Shown here: piece by piece, positions 1 to 6,428 of the stretch
Numbering within the stretch: position 1 is the stretch's first letter
Layout of the letters: the number at the start of each line of letters is the position of its first letter
DNA from: Clostridia bacterium BRH_c25
GTDB taxonomy: Bacteria > Bacillota_A > Clostridia > Lutisporales > Lutisporaceae
Direction of reading: 5' to 3'
DNA: 11,174 nucleotides
Assembly: GCA_001515955.1 (NCBI GenBank)
Contig: LOES01000018.1
Coordinates: forward strand, 1 to 11,174
Translations under genes and position numbers: made by a program
Notes under the pieces: model-generated
The model's database searches: none
What the model saw: only the letters and a program-made list of their open reading frames with translations
What the model was told of the DNA's origin: nothing

Positions 1-10
1 GCTTGGGGGG

Positions 11-1078
11 ATGGATATGAATTTCCACGGAGGAGATATTTATAAATACTGCGGAGATATGATAGATTTCAGCTCCAATATAAATCCCCTGGGCATACCG
101 GACAGCTTCAGGAGATTGCTGCTTGAGAGGTTTGAGGATTTTACCGGATATCCGGATATCGATTATGTGGAAGTAAGAAAGAGGATAGCTGATTATCTAA
201 ATTTATGTAATCCCGGTTATGTAGTACCGGGGAATGGTGCGGTAGAGCTTGTATACAAGCTGGTGGCCTCTTCCGGAGCGGAGCGGGTAGTGAGCCTCAG
301 ACCTACTTTTTCTGAGTACGGCAGGGCGGCAAAAGCGGCGGGACTTGAGTTTCATGATGTACCGGCCTTTAATGCGGATTTTACAGCAGTTGATGTGGAA
401 ATGCTTGTCAGCAGCATAAAGCCCCATTCTCTGGTGATAATCTGCAATCCAAACAATCCAACCGGCACTCTTATAGGGAAGGATGCCATGAGATATCTTG
501 CAGCAGCACTTTTGGAATTGGATTGCAGGCTTGTTATAGATGAAGCTTTTATAGAATTTACCGACAGCTACCCTGAGAACAGCATGATTGATACTCTGGA
601 AGAATTTACGAACACAACTGTAATCAGAGCAGCCACAAAATTTTTCGGAATGCCCGGAATAAGACTTGGCTATGCAGTTACAGCAGACACAGAAGCAATT
701 AAAGCTGTGAAAGAGCTTATGGAGCCGTGGAATCTTAACACGGCCGCTGTTATAGCAGCATGCAGTGTGTTTGAGGACCGCTGCTACATTGAAAGATCAA
801 GCTTCTGGATAAGAAACGAGAGGACATATTTGTTTGAGGGACTTGGAAGCTTTGAAAAGCTTGGGATATATCCTTCAACTGCCAATTTTCACTTGCTTGA
901 GCTTGAAGACGGAATAATTACAGCGGCACAGTTAAAGGAGGATATGGCGGGGTATGGGGTTTTGATCAGGACAGCGGAAGGCTTCAATGGCCTGTCGGAA
1001 TATCATTTTAGATTAGCTGTAAAGGACAGGGCATCCAATGATATACTTCTGAAGCTTTTAAGGAAGCTTGTTGAATAA
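11..1078 (+). CDS. CobD-like threonine-phosphate decarboxylase / HisC-type PLP aminotransferase
   Basis: This is a fold-type I PLP enzyme of the histidinol-phosphate aminotransferase family. The N-terminus (HGGDIY at residues 6-11, then DFSSNINPLG at 19-28) is typical of CobD, which decarboxylates L-threonine O-3-phosphate to aminopropanol phosphate for the cobalamin nucleotide loop. Visible landmarks are GNGAVE (74-79, cofactor phosphate region), CNPNNPTG (145-152), D177 in VIDEAF (pyridine nitrogen), K210 in RAATKFFG (Schiff base) and R218, with a C-terminal substrate arginine in HFRLAV near 334. At 355 aa the length is near the usual 360. The purine run at 5-10 abuts the ATG at 11 but sits six bases before the ATG at 17, so residue 3 may be the true start. 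The frame is also open to the window edge. No other cob gene is visible, so HisC-like activity is an alternative. Family assignment is firm; substrate is inferred. Confidence 0.82.
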   Translation: MDMNFHGGDIYKYCGDMIDFSSNINPLGIPDSFRRLLLERFEDFTGYPDIDYVEVRKRIADYLNLCNPGYVVPGNGAVELVYKLVASSGAERVVSLRPTFSEYGRAAKAAGLEFHDVPAFNADFTAVDVEMLVSSIKPHSLVIICNPNNPTGTLIGKDAMRYLAAALLELDCRLVIDEAFIEFTDSYPENSMIDTLEEFTNTTVIRAATKFFGMPGIRLGYAVTADTEAIKAVKELMEPWNLNTAAVIAACSVFEDRCYIERSSFWIRNERTYLFEGLGSFEKLGIYPSTANFHLLELEDGIITAAQLKEDMAGYGVLIRTAEGFNGLSEYHFRLAVKDRASNDILLKLLRKLVE

Positions 1079-1082
1079 TACA

Positions 1083-1114
1083 CTATATGTGCCAAAAAAT
1101 GGAGCATTATATAG
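1083..1114 (+). other. Imperfect hairpin after the CobD-like gene
   Basis: CTATATGTGC (1083-1092) can pair with GCATTATATAG (1104-1114), with one bulged base and one G-T pair, around an A-rich loop. It begins four bases after the stop codon. No T-run follows, so it is at best a weak or Rho-assisted terminator. Confidence 0.3.
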
Positions 1115-1153
1115 CGAATATAACACACAATTATAAAATATATGCGAAAAGTA

Positions 1154-1182
1154 TAGCACAAAACAATTCCATGATATATAAT
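1154..1182 (+). promoter_or_regulatory. Putative pckA promoter
   Basis: A perfect -10 box TATAAT lies at 1177-1182. Seventeen bases upstream, TAGCAC (1154-1159) is only a poor -35 match. It would give a leader of roughly 100 bases before the pckA start. The -10 is seen directly; promoter use is inferred. Confidence 0.4.
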
Positions 1183-1244
1183 AGACCTTGTGAAATATAT
1201 ATGAGCGAAGATTTGATTGTGCTTGTATACATGATGCAATCCGA

Positions 1245-1256
1245 TTTACGCGTAAA
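1245..1256. promoter_or_regulatory. 12-bp palindrome TTTACGCGTAAA upstream of pckA
   Basis: A perfect 12-base palindrome lies between the likely promoter and the start codon, 30 bases before the GTG. Its position would suit a repressor site for a carbon-responsive regulator. No specific regulator can be named from the sequence, and it is not a match to the CcpA cre consensus as I recall it. Confidence 0.3.
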
Positions 1257-1286
1257 GTTATATGTAAAAAACATGGGGGTGTCATT

Positions 1287-2843
1287 GTGGAATTGGATAA
1301 GCTGGGTGCAAAGGTGCACCGCAATCTTTCTATTGGCAAGCTTGTAGAAGCTGCACTGAAAAAAGAAGATGCTGTTCTTACGGATACAGGTGCACTTAGT
1401 ATAAATACAGGCAAATATACCGGCAGATCTCCAGGAGACAGATTCATAGTTGATGATCCGGACATACATGATAAAATTGATTGGGGCAAGGTTAATGTAC
1501 CCATCAGCAGTGAAAAATTTGAAAATTTGTATAACAAGGTACAGCGCTACATAAAAGAAAAAGAGATTTTTGTTTTTGATGGCTTTGTCGGAGCAAATAA
1601 GAATTATAGAATGCCTATCAGGGTGATCAATGAATATGCATCCCAGAATCTTTTTGCCCAGCAGCTTTTTATAAAGCCCAGGGAGGGGGAACTGGAGGGT
1701 TTCGAGCCGGAGTATACTATTATAGCTGCTCCGGGCTGTATTGCAAATCCTGCAGCAGACGGTACGAGCTCTGAGACTTTCATCATATTGAATTTTTCAA
1801 AGAAAATTGTGTTAATAGGCGGTTCGATGTACTGCGGAGAGATAAAAAAAGCTGTTTTCACAGTAATGAACTTCATGCTTCCCATGAAGGGCGTAATGCC
1901 TATGCATTGTTCAGCCAACATCGGAACAGAAGGTGATGTGGCATTATTCTTTGGCTTGTCGGGCACAGGGAAGACTACTTTATCTGCCGATAAGGGAAGA
2001 AGACTTATAGGAGACGATGAGCACGGCTGGACAGATGAAGGTGTTTTCAACTTTGAGGGAGGCTGCTATGCGAAGTGCATAAGGCTTTCAAAGGAAAACG
2101 AACCTCAGATATGGAATGCAGTAAGGTTCGGTACTGTACTGGAAAATGTTGTACTGGACCCGGAGGCAGGTGTTCCGGACTACGACAGCGAACAGTTCAC
2201 TGAGAACACACGAGCAGGATATCCCGTATCTTATATAGATAATGCAGTTGAAGAAGGTACCGGAGGAAATCCTTCCACACTGGTATTTCTTACTGCTGAT
2301 GCTACAGGGGTGCTTCCTCCGATCTCAAAACTTACAAAAGAACAGGCCATGTATCATTTCATGTCGGGATATACAAGCAAGCTGGCGGGAACAGAAAGGG
2401 GCATCATAGAGCCCACAGCGACCTTTTCAACTTGCTTTGGGGCACCGTTTATGCCGATGAAGCCCCAGGTATATGCAGAGCTGCTGGGAAAGAAGATTGA
2501 TGAGAATAACGTAGGGGTATTTCTTGTCAACACAGGCTGGAGCGGTGGTTCCTACGGTGTCGGCAAGCGTATGAAGCTGTCTTATACCAGAGCTATGGTA
2601 AATGCCGCAATAAACGGGAAATTGGACAATGTGAAGTATGAAACGGATAAGATATTCGGAGTAGCAGTCCCCACGGAATGTCCGGAGGTTCCGGCTGAGG
2701 TGCTGAAGCCTGAGAATGTATGGGCGGATAAGGCGGAATACGAAAAGACGGCAGTTAAGCTTGCCAGAGATTTCAATGCAAACTTCCGGAAATTCGAGGG
2801 CGTTTCGGAGGACATTGCAAATGCAGGCCCGATAGTGAAGTAG
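1287..2843 (+). CDS. pckA: Phosphoenolpyruvate carboxykinase (ATP)
   Basis: This cytosolic enzyme interconverts oxaloacetate plus ATP with PEP, CO2 and ADP. It serves gluconeogenesis, or in anaerobes can run toward C4-acid formation. The 518-residue protein is nearly the usual length (about 530-540). It carries RSPGDRF (47-53, substrate binding), the P-loop GLSGTGKT (223-230), the metal-binding LIGDDEHGW segment (240-248), EGGCYAK (257-263) and a C-terminal [14 protein letters not shown] segment (415-428). These are hallmarks of the ATP-dependent class rather than the GTP class. Translation starts at GTG (1287); GGGGGTG at 1275-1281 supplies the ribosome-binding site with five bases of spacing. 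The gene is monocistronic, ending at a strong hairpin shared with the convergent permease. No truncation or missing catalytic residue is seen. Confidence 0.97.
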   Translation: MELDKLGAKVHRNLSIGKLVEAALKKEDAVLTDTGALSINTGKYTGRSPGDRFIVDDPDIHDKIDWGKVNVPISSEKFENLYNKVQRYIKEKEIFVFDGFVGANKNYRMPIRVINEYASQNLFAQQLFIKPREGELEGFEPEYTIIAAPGCIANPAADGTSSETFIILNFSKKIVLIGGSMYCGEIKKAVFTVMNFMLPMKGVMPMHCSANIGTEGDVALFFGLSGTGKTTLSADKGRRLIGDDEHGWTDEGVFNFEGGCYAKCIRLSKENEPQIWNAVRFGTVLENVVLDPEAGVPDYDSEQFTENTRAGYPVSYIDNAVEEGTGGNPSTLVFLTADATGVLPPISKLTKEQAMYHFMSGYTSKLAGTERGIIEPTATFSTCFGAPFMPMKPQVYAELLGKKIDENNVGVFLVNTGWSGGSYGVGKRMKLSYTRAMVNAAINGKLDNVKYETDKIFGVAVPTECPEVPAEVLKPENVWADKAEYEKTAVKLARDFNANFRKFEGVSEDIANAGPIVK

Positions 2844-2876
2844 GTTTCGAAGTTTAGGGGTTTCGAGATATGGGAA

Positions 2877-2906
2877 AAAGAGTTTATTCGATGGAATAGA
2901 CTCTTT
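2877..2906 (+). terminator. Rho-independent terminator between pckA and the MFS gene
   Basis: A 13-bp stem (2877-2889 with 2894-2906, one G-T pair) with a GATG loop is followed by GTTTTTG on the plus strand, a classical terminator for pckA. The stem overlaps the last codons and TAA stop of the convergent permease. On the minus strand it is followed by only a short T-run, so it may act in both directions but more weakly for the permease. Confidence 0.8.
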
Positions 2907-4074
2907 GTTTTTGTATTGTTGTATTATCCATGGATTTCAGATAAATGCCTACCAGTAAGGAGAATACACAGAATACCGATAAAGTCTTGTACAAGAAAAA
3001 TATTCCGCGGCTTTCAAGCAATATTCCGCCTCCAAGGTTGCCAATGAAGCTTCCCAGTCCGAAGCCCAGAGAAAAGAGTATGGTTATGCCGGATGCCTTG
3101 ATATGCTCAGGTACTATCTTGTAGAGATATTGTATAGCTCCCATCAGATAAAGTGGGAAGGTTGCGCCTTGCAAAAGCTGTATTGCTATGACAGTCAGAT
3201 AGCTTTGCTCCATGGAGCAGAGGAAGAATCTAAAGCTATAAAGTCCCACGGCACAGAGATATATGTTCAAATCTCCGAATCTTTTCTGGAGATGGCTTCC
3301 GAAGAAAAATGCAGGAATCTCGCTAATAGCAATTACGAACCATACAAATCCGAGAATTGCAACACTTCCTCCCGTTTTCCTCACCAGAATTGATATGTAG
3401 CTGCTGTTGGCACCAAGGGCTACATTGACCAGAAGTACTGAAAACACAAATACCATAAATTTGTATTGCTTGATTGTATCCAGAACATCCTTGATGCTGG
3501 GACGTCTTATATTGGGTTTTGATTCAGATTTAATGCCATATACAAGATAAGCGGTTATTATAAACAGGATAGAGTATAGAATAAAGCTCGCTTTTATATC
3601 TGTAAGCTGGATTATCTTTCCCAAGGCCACTGATATCAGCGCAAAGCCTATGGAGCCCATCAGACGCACCTGACCGAAGCCGAAAGCTCCGGTCTGCTCA
3701 ATTACTTCATAGCAGTATGCATCACACATAGGAGATGTGATGCTTTGGAATATCACCAGCATAACTATAGAGGCAAGTATGTATGGAAAGCTGTAAGCTG
3801 CAAAAAAATTAAAAATCAGCACAGCGCAAAATACGGAAGCGATAAAAAGCGTTTTCTTTTTGGTAAGACGCTTATCGGTTATATAGCCCCATATGGGCTG
3901 TGCAATAATCCCGGTCAGGGAATTAAGTGCAAAGACTATGCCTATCTGTGTATATGAAAGCTGCCGGCTTTCCAGGTATAAGGGCAGGAAGGGGTAATAG
4001 CAAGCCATGGTGCCAAAGAGAGAAAAGTATAACAGTTCAAACCTTAACCTGAGTGCAGTATTTACATTTCGCAT
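2884..4074 (-). CDS. MFS permease, MFS_1_like (LacY/HcaT-type) family
   Basis: This is a polytopic membrane protein of about 396 residues with alternating hydrophobic segments consistent with 12 helices. The segment beginning RFELLYFSLFG, followed by YYPFLPLYLESRQLS, resembles the first helix of LacY/HcaT-like and nucleoside-symporter-like permeases. The loop 2-3 motif GYITDKRLTKKK and the GFGQVRLMGSIGFAL segment before helix 5 fit the same group. The substrate cannot be inferred. An in-frame GTG at 4083 would directly abut the GGGAAAG purine run, whereas ATG at 4074 lies eight bases past it, so I prefer the ATG. It converges on pckA and is transcribed divergently from the Nudix gene. A minus-strand promoter lies about 135 bases upstream. 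The family is clear; its role is unknown. Confidence 0.85.
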   Translation of the reverse strand: MRNVNTALRLRFELLYFSLFGTMACYYPFLPLYLESRQLSYTQIGIVFALNSLTGIIAQPIWGYITDKRLTKKKTLFIASVFCAVLIFNFFAAYSFPYILASIVMLVIFQSITSPMCDAYCYEVIEQTGAFGFGQVRLMGSIGFALISVALGKIIQLTDIKASFILYSILFIITAYLVYGIKSESKPNIRRPSIKDVLDTIKQYKFMVFVFSVLLVNVALGANSSYISILVRKTGGSVAILGFVWFVIAISEIPAFFFGSHLQKRFGDLNIYLCAVGLYSFRFFLCSMEQSYLTVIAIQLLQGATFPLYLMGAIQYLYKIVPEHIKASGITILFSLGFGLGSFIGNLGGGILLESRGIFFLYKTLSVFCVFSLLVGIYLKSMDNTTIQKQRVYSIE

Positions 4075-4208
4075 ATTAATCACTTTCCCAAAGGCGATTT
4101 TTAAATGGGATATTCTTTTTTGCAGGCTGCTCGTGGGAATCCATGTGCAGTGTAACAGAATTTATAGAATATCTTGATTAAAAACGTCGTTATTCAAATA
4201 TTATAAAG

Positions 4209-4236
4209 ATTATACCAGAAAAACCATAAGTTTCAA
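4209..4236 (-). promoter_or_regulatory. Putative promoter of the MFS gene
   Basis: Read on the minus strand, TTGAAA (4236-4231) is followed after 16 bases by a perfect TATAAT (4214-4209). This is a good sigma-A-type promoter pointing to the permease, leaving a leader of about 130 bases in which no gene is seen. An 8-bp palindrome, GGTATACC (4250-4257), lies just upstream, between this promoter and the divergent Nudix promoter. Confidence 0.55.
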
Positions 4237-4289
4237 ATCATTTTATGGAGGTATACCCTATAATAATATTAATTACTATGAGTTTGTAG

Positions 4290-4295
4290 TATAAT
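4290..4295 (+). promoter_or_regulatory. Putative -10 box of the Nudix gene
   Basis: A perfect TATAAT lies 32 bases before the Nudix start. No good -35 is found at 16-18 bases (TATTAA at 4267-4272 is poor). Bases flanking the -10 (AGTTT..AGT and ACTAAACT, about 4281-4305) form an imperfect dyad over the box that could be a regulatory site. Confidence 0.35.
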
Positions 4296-4327
4296 ATTTA
4301 CTAAACTACGGTCAAAGGAGAGCTTAT

Positions 4328-4726
4328 ATGCTTATTGTAACGGCAGCAGCCATGGTAAGAGGCGGAAAGGTTCTGATCGCACAGAGGGAAGCAGGCTCCC
4401 ACATGGAGCTTCGATGGGAGTTACCCGGAGGCAAGCTGGAACCGGATGAAGATCCGGAGGAGTGCATTGTAAGGGAGATAAAAGAAGAATTGGACATGGA
4501 GATAGAGGTATCAGATATCTATAAGGTAGTGAAATTCAAATATGAAGAAAAGGATATACTGCTTCTGTGCTATCTGTGCAGAATACTGAAAGGTGAGGGG
4601 AAGACCCTTGAATGCAATGATTTCAAGTGGGTGAGGAGAGAAGAGCTTGTTAATTATGATTTTGTTCCGGCAGATGTGGCGATAGTAGAAAAGCTTATGA
4701 AGGATGAGAAGCTTTTTGAGAATTAG
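4328..4726 (+). CDS. Nudix (MutT-type) nucleoside triphosphate pyrophosphohydrolase
   Basis: A cytosolic Nudix hydrolase of 132 residues, the usual size for MutT-like house-cleaning enzymes that hydrolyse modified or excess (d)NTPs to monophosphates. The Nudix box starts at G35: GKLEPD-E41, then R49-E50-I-K-E53-E54, the residues that bind Mg2+. It is preceded by WELPGG (30-35), as in MutT/NudG-like proteins. The glycine that normally follows EEx is D56 (EELDM), a modest departure outside the metal ligands. The ribosome-binding site AAAGGAG (4314-4320) sits seven bases before the ATG. It is alone in its transcript, diverging from the permease and converging on the peptidase. The exact substrate cannot be read from the sequence: 8-oxo-dGTP, methylated CTP and similar compounds are all possible. 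Confidence 0.9.
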   Translation: MLIVTAAAMVRGGKVLIAQREAGSHMELRWELPGGKLEPDEDPEECIVREIKEELDMEIEVSDIYKVVKFKYEEKDILLLCYLCRILKGEGKTLECNDFKWVRREELVNYDFVPADVAIVEKLMKDEKLFEN

Positions 4727-4727
4727 C

Positions 4728-4770
4728 TTAAATGAAGAAGAAGCGGATATTTCGCTTCTTCTTCATTTAA
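4728..4770. terminator. Long perfect hairpin between convergent genes
   Basis: An 18-bp perfect inverted repeat (4728-4745 with 4753-4770) encloses a 7-base loop. It starts one base after the Nudix TAG and includes the TGA stop of the opposing peptidase gene. It is a shared transcription barrier by position. No T-run follows on either strand beyond the stem's own TT ends, so termination may rely on the stem alone or on blocking read-through. Confidence 0.6.
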
Positions 4771-5872
4771 CTTCCTGTATTATAGCTGCAACCAATTCTG
4801 CAGTCTTTTCCATATCCTTGATGGCTATGCTCTCAGAAGTGGTATGCACGTTAGTCATTCCTATTGCCAGTGTCACTGCCTGCAAGCCTTTGCCACTCAT
4901 AATATTGGTATCGCTGCCTCCTCCTGTTGATTTCAGACAGGTTTCAAGTCCTATTCTTCTTATTGCGGCGTCCACGAGCTTTACAACATCTGCATCCTTT
5001 GGAAGATTGACCTCCGGGTAATTCAAATATTGTTTTGTCTCATGCTCTGCGCCATACTCTCTGCAGGCATTCTCCAGGCACTCCAGCATATGCTTTGCCT
5101 GGGCTTCAACCTTGCTTCTGACCAGACTCCTTGCTTCCATAGCAACTTCAATTTTATCGCATACTATATTGGTAGCACCGCCGCCGATTATCCTGCCTAC
5201 GTTTGCGGTTGTATCCTCATCGATACGGAGAAGCTTCATCTGGTCGATAGCTTTCGCAGCTACCTGTATTGCACTGATTCCATTTTCAGGAGCGACCCCT
5301 GCATGAGCAGCTTTTCCTTTTATGGTGGTAAGTATCCTGAACTGCGCAGGTGCCTTAGTTATCACCGTTCCGATATCTCCCCCGCTGTCCAGTACAAAGA
5401 CAAGCTTGGACTTGAGCCAGCTGTAGTCCATATTTTTGGCACCGATCATTCCGTTTTCTTCTGATATTGTAAATGCAACCTCAATATCTCCATGAGGTAT
5501 GTTATTTTCCTTTATGTATCTTACAGCTTCCAAAATTGCTGCAATCCCGGCCTTGTCGTCGCCCCCCAATATGGTTGTACCGTTGCTGTATATGATGCCT
5601 TCACTGATAACCGGATTAATATTTTCTCCCGGTACTACGGTATCCATATGTGCACATAGGAGTACCGGCTGAGTATCAAGAGTACCCTTTAACCTGCCCA
5701 GCACATTTCCGGTATCGCCGTCGGATTCCTTGTTTGCATTGTCTATGTACACTTCAAAGCCCAACCCCTTGAGCTTTTCTGAAAGCACTGCCGCAAACCG
5801 GCCTTCCTTTCCGGAAACACTGCTTACTTTAACCATTTCCACAAACTCATTAACTAATCTTTCGGTGTTCAC
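4763..5872 (-). CDS. M20-family metallopeptidase, peptidase T-like (PepT/YqjE type)
   Basis: A cytosolic di-zinc aminopeptidase-like protein of 369 residues that probably releases N-terminal residues from di- or tripeptides. The catalytic set of the M20 family is complete: H75 and D77 in AHMDTV, bridging D105 in LGGDDKAG, the general base and ligand glutamates in SEENG (138-139), D162 in VLDSGG, and a C-terminal histidine in TNVHTTSE (H343). The middle lid domain contains KAAHAG (187-192). The length and the TGGGSDTN motif (316-323) fit PepT-like proteins rather than carboxypeptidase G2 types. Translation begins with GTG, five bases after a near-perfect AGGAGGGG (5885-5878 on the minus strand). 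The tripeptidase label is a family-level inference; related members can act on other peptide-like substrates. Confidence 0.9.
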   Translation of the reverse strand: MNTERLVNEFVEMVKVSSVSGKEGRFAAVLSEKLKGLGFEVYIDNANKESDGDTGNVLGRLKGTLDTQPVLLCAHMDTVVPGENINPVISEGIIYSNGTTILGGDDKAGIAAILEAVRYIKENNIPHGDIEVAFTISEENGMIGAKNMDYSWLKSKLVFVLDSGGDIGTVITKAPAQFRILTTIKGKAAHAGVAPENGISAIQVAAKAIDQMKLLRIDEDTTANVGRIIGGGATNIVCDKIEVAMEARSLVRSKVEAQAKHMLECLENACREYGAEHETKQYLNYPEVNLPKDADVVKLVDAAIRRIGLETCLKSTGGGSDTNIMSGKGLQAVTLAIGMTNVHTTSESIAIKDMEKTAELVAAIIQEVK

Positions 5873-5903
5873 TTTAACCCCTCCTATAAAAAATCATACT
5901 AAT

Positions 5904-5909
5904 ATTATA
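5904..5909 (-). promoter_or_regulatory. Putative -10 box of the peptidase gene
   Basis: On the minus strand a TATAAT (5909-5904) lies about 30 bases before the GTG start of the peptidase. The -35 region (AATTCC at 17 bases, or TTCCTA at 15) is poor. Assigned mainly on the -10 match and position. Confidence 0.4.
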
Positions 5910-6010
5910 CCACAATGTATAAAATAGGAATTATTGTACTAATGATTATGGGCAATAATTAAATACAACGGTGAAGATCATATAGGTGCATATTTTGTTT
6001 TTATCGGATA

Positions 6011-6127
6011 ATGTTAGGACATGATGGAAAGGGCTATATTGTCAAAAGAGTGAAGCTTGTGGATATGTATCCTCATATAAGGCACGTTGAAGTGGTTGCT
6101 CAGATGTACTTTAATGGGAAAAGGTAA
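6011..6127 (+). pseudogene. 3' remnant of a 23S rRNA (uracil-5-)-methyltransferase (RlmD/RumA family)
   Basis: The frame ending at TAA 6125-6127 encodes GYIVKRVKLVDMYPHIRHVEVV, the conserved extreme C-terminus of the TrmA/RlmD RNA methyltransferases (family pattern roughly GY.V..V.PVDMFPHT.HVE.V). In intact proteins this follows the catalytic cysteine and the methylase motifs; none of these is present here. The frame is open only back to 5975, where a TGA precedes it. So just about 35 residues of a protein normally near 450 remain. No ribosome-binding site precedes the ATG at 6011. The 3' end of rumA is a known integration target for some integrative elements in Gram-positive bacteria, so this may be an attachment-site duplicate or leftover. 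The homology is a pattern match by eye. Confidence 0.6.
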
Positions 6128-6242
6128 AACCACAACATATAGCGATTTTTCAAGCTATTAGACGCTATATATTGATTTTCTGGCGGTTTATGAAAAGGGT
6201 TATTTTAACCCTTAAAAATCGCCGATCCATAGATGTACTTTA
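6102..6242. repeat. 12-bp direct repeat AGATGTACTTTA, two copies 129 bp apart
   Basis: Identical copies at 6102-6113 (inside the rumA-tail frame) and 6231-6242 bracket the first two hairpins of the intergenic cluster. An exact 12-mer repeat within so short a stretch is unlikely by chance even in AT-rich DNA. Possible readings are an old target-site duplication or an attachment-type repeat; neither is proven. Confidence 0.4.
6137..6223. other. Two consecutive hairpins in gene-free DNA
   Basis: ATATAGCG (6137-6144) pairs with CGCTATAT (6163-6170). Next to it, GGCGGTTT (6182-6189) pairs with AAATCGCC (6216-6223) and continues, after a small internal loop, into the perfect stem AAGGGTTA/TAACCCTT (6195-6202 with 6206-6213). 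GCGATTTTT (6142-6150) could instead pair with AAAAATCGC (6214-6222), so the two arrangements compete. No T-run follows on the plus strand. No reading frame explains the segment; a structured RNA or a small palindromic insertion are options. Confidence 0.4.
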
Positions 6243-6276
6243 TTTTTTGTTCAATAAAATTCCATAAACAGGTAAT

Positions 6277-6314
6277 AAACCGGCGTTTAATTTTTAGATA
6301 TTAATGCCGGTTTT
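6277..6314 (+). terminator. Terminator-like hairpin
   Basis: AAACCGGC (6277-6284) pairs with GCCGGTTT (6306-6313), with additional weaker A-T pairing inside, and is followed by TTAT. A short T-rich tail makes it a weak Rho-independent terminator candidate for anything transcribed from the rumA-tail side. Confidence 0.4.
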
Positions 6315-6333
6315 ATACAGCTCACAAAGGTGA

Positions 6334-6390
6334 CACAAAAAAAGCGGCTGCTAATTTTAGTAAAGCAGCTGCTTTTTTTGTGCCCTTTTT
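6334..6390. terminator. Strong, probably bidirectional terminator
   Basis: A 19-bp stem (6334-6352 with 6364-6382, one G-T pair) encloses an 11-base loop. The 5' arm contains a run of seven A and the 3' arm a run of seven T, and CCCTTTTT follows. It looks like a terminator on both strands and insulates the antirestriction gene from upstream transcription. Confidence 0.75.
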
Positions 6391-6428
6391 TATGTTGCCA
6401 ACTATATTAAAGAAAGGACTGATACAAG

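Noticed and set aside
1058..1537. Open frames on both strands in the CobD-pckA gap
   Set aside because: They combine AT-rich noncoding DNA with antisense of pckA, show no protein pattern and have no credible start signals.
5030..5464. A 144-codon plus-strand frame antisense to the peptidase gene
   Set aside because: It is fully inside a well-conserved M20 peptidase gene on the other strand and resembles no family; a coding shadow.
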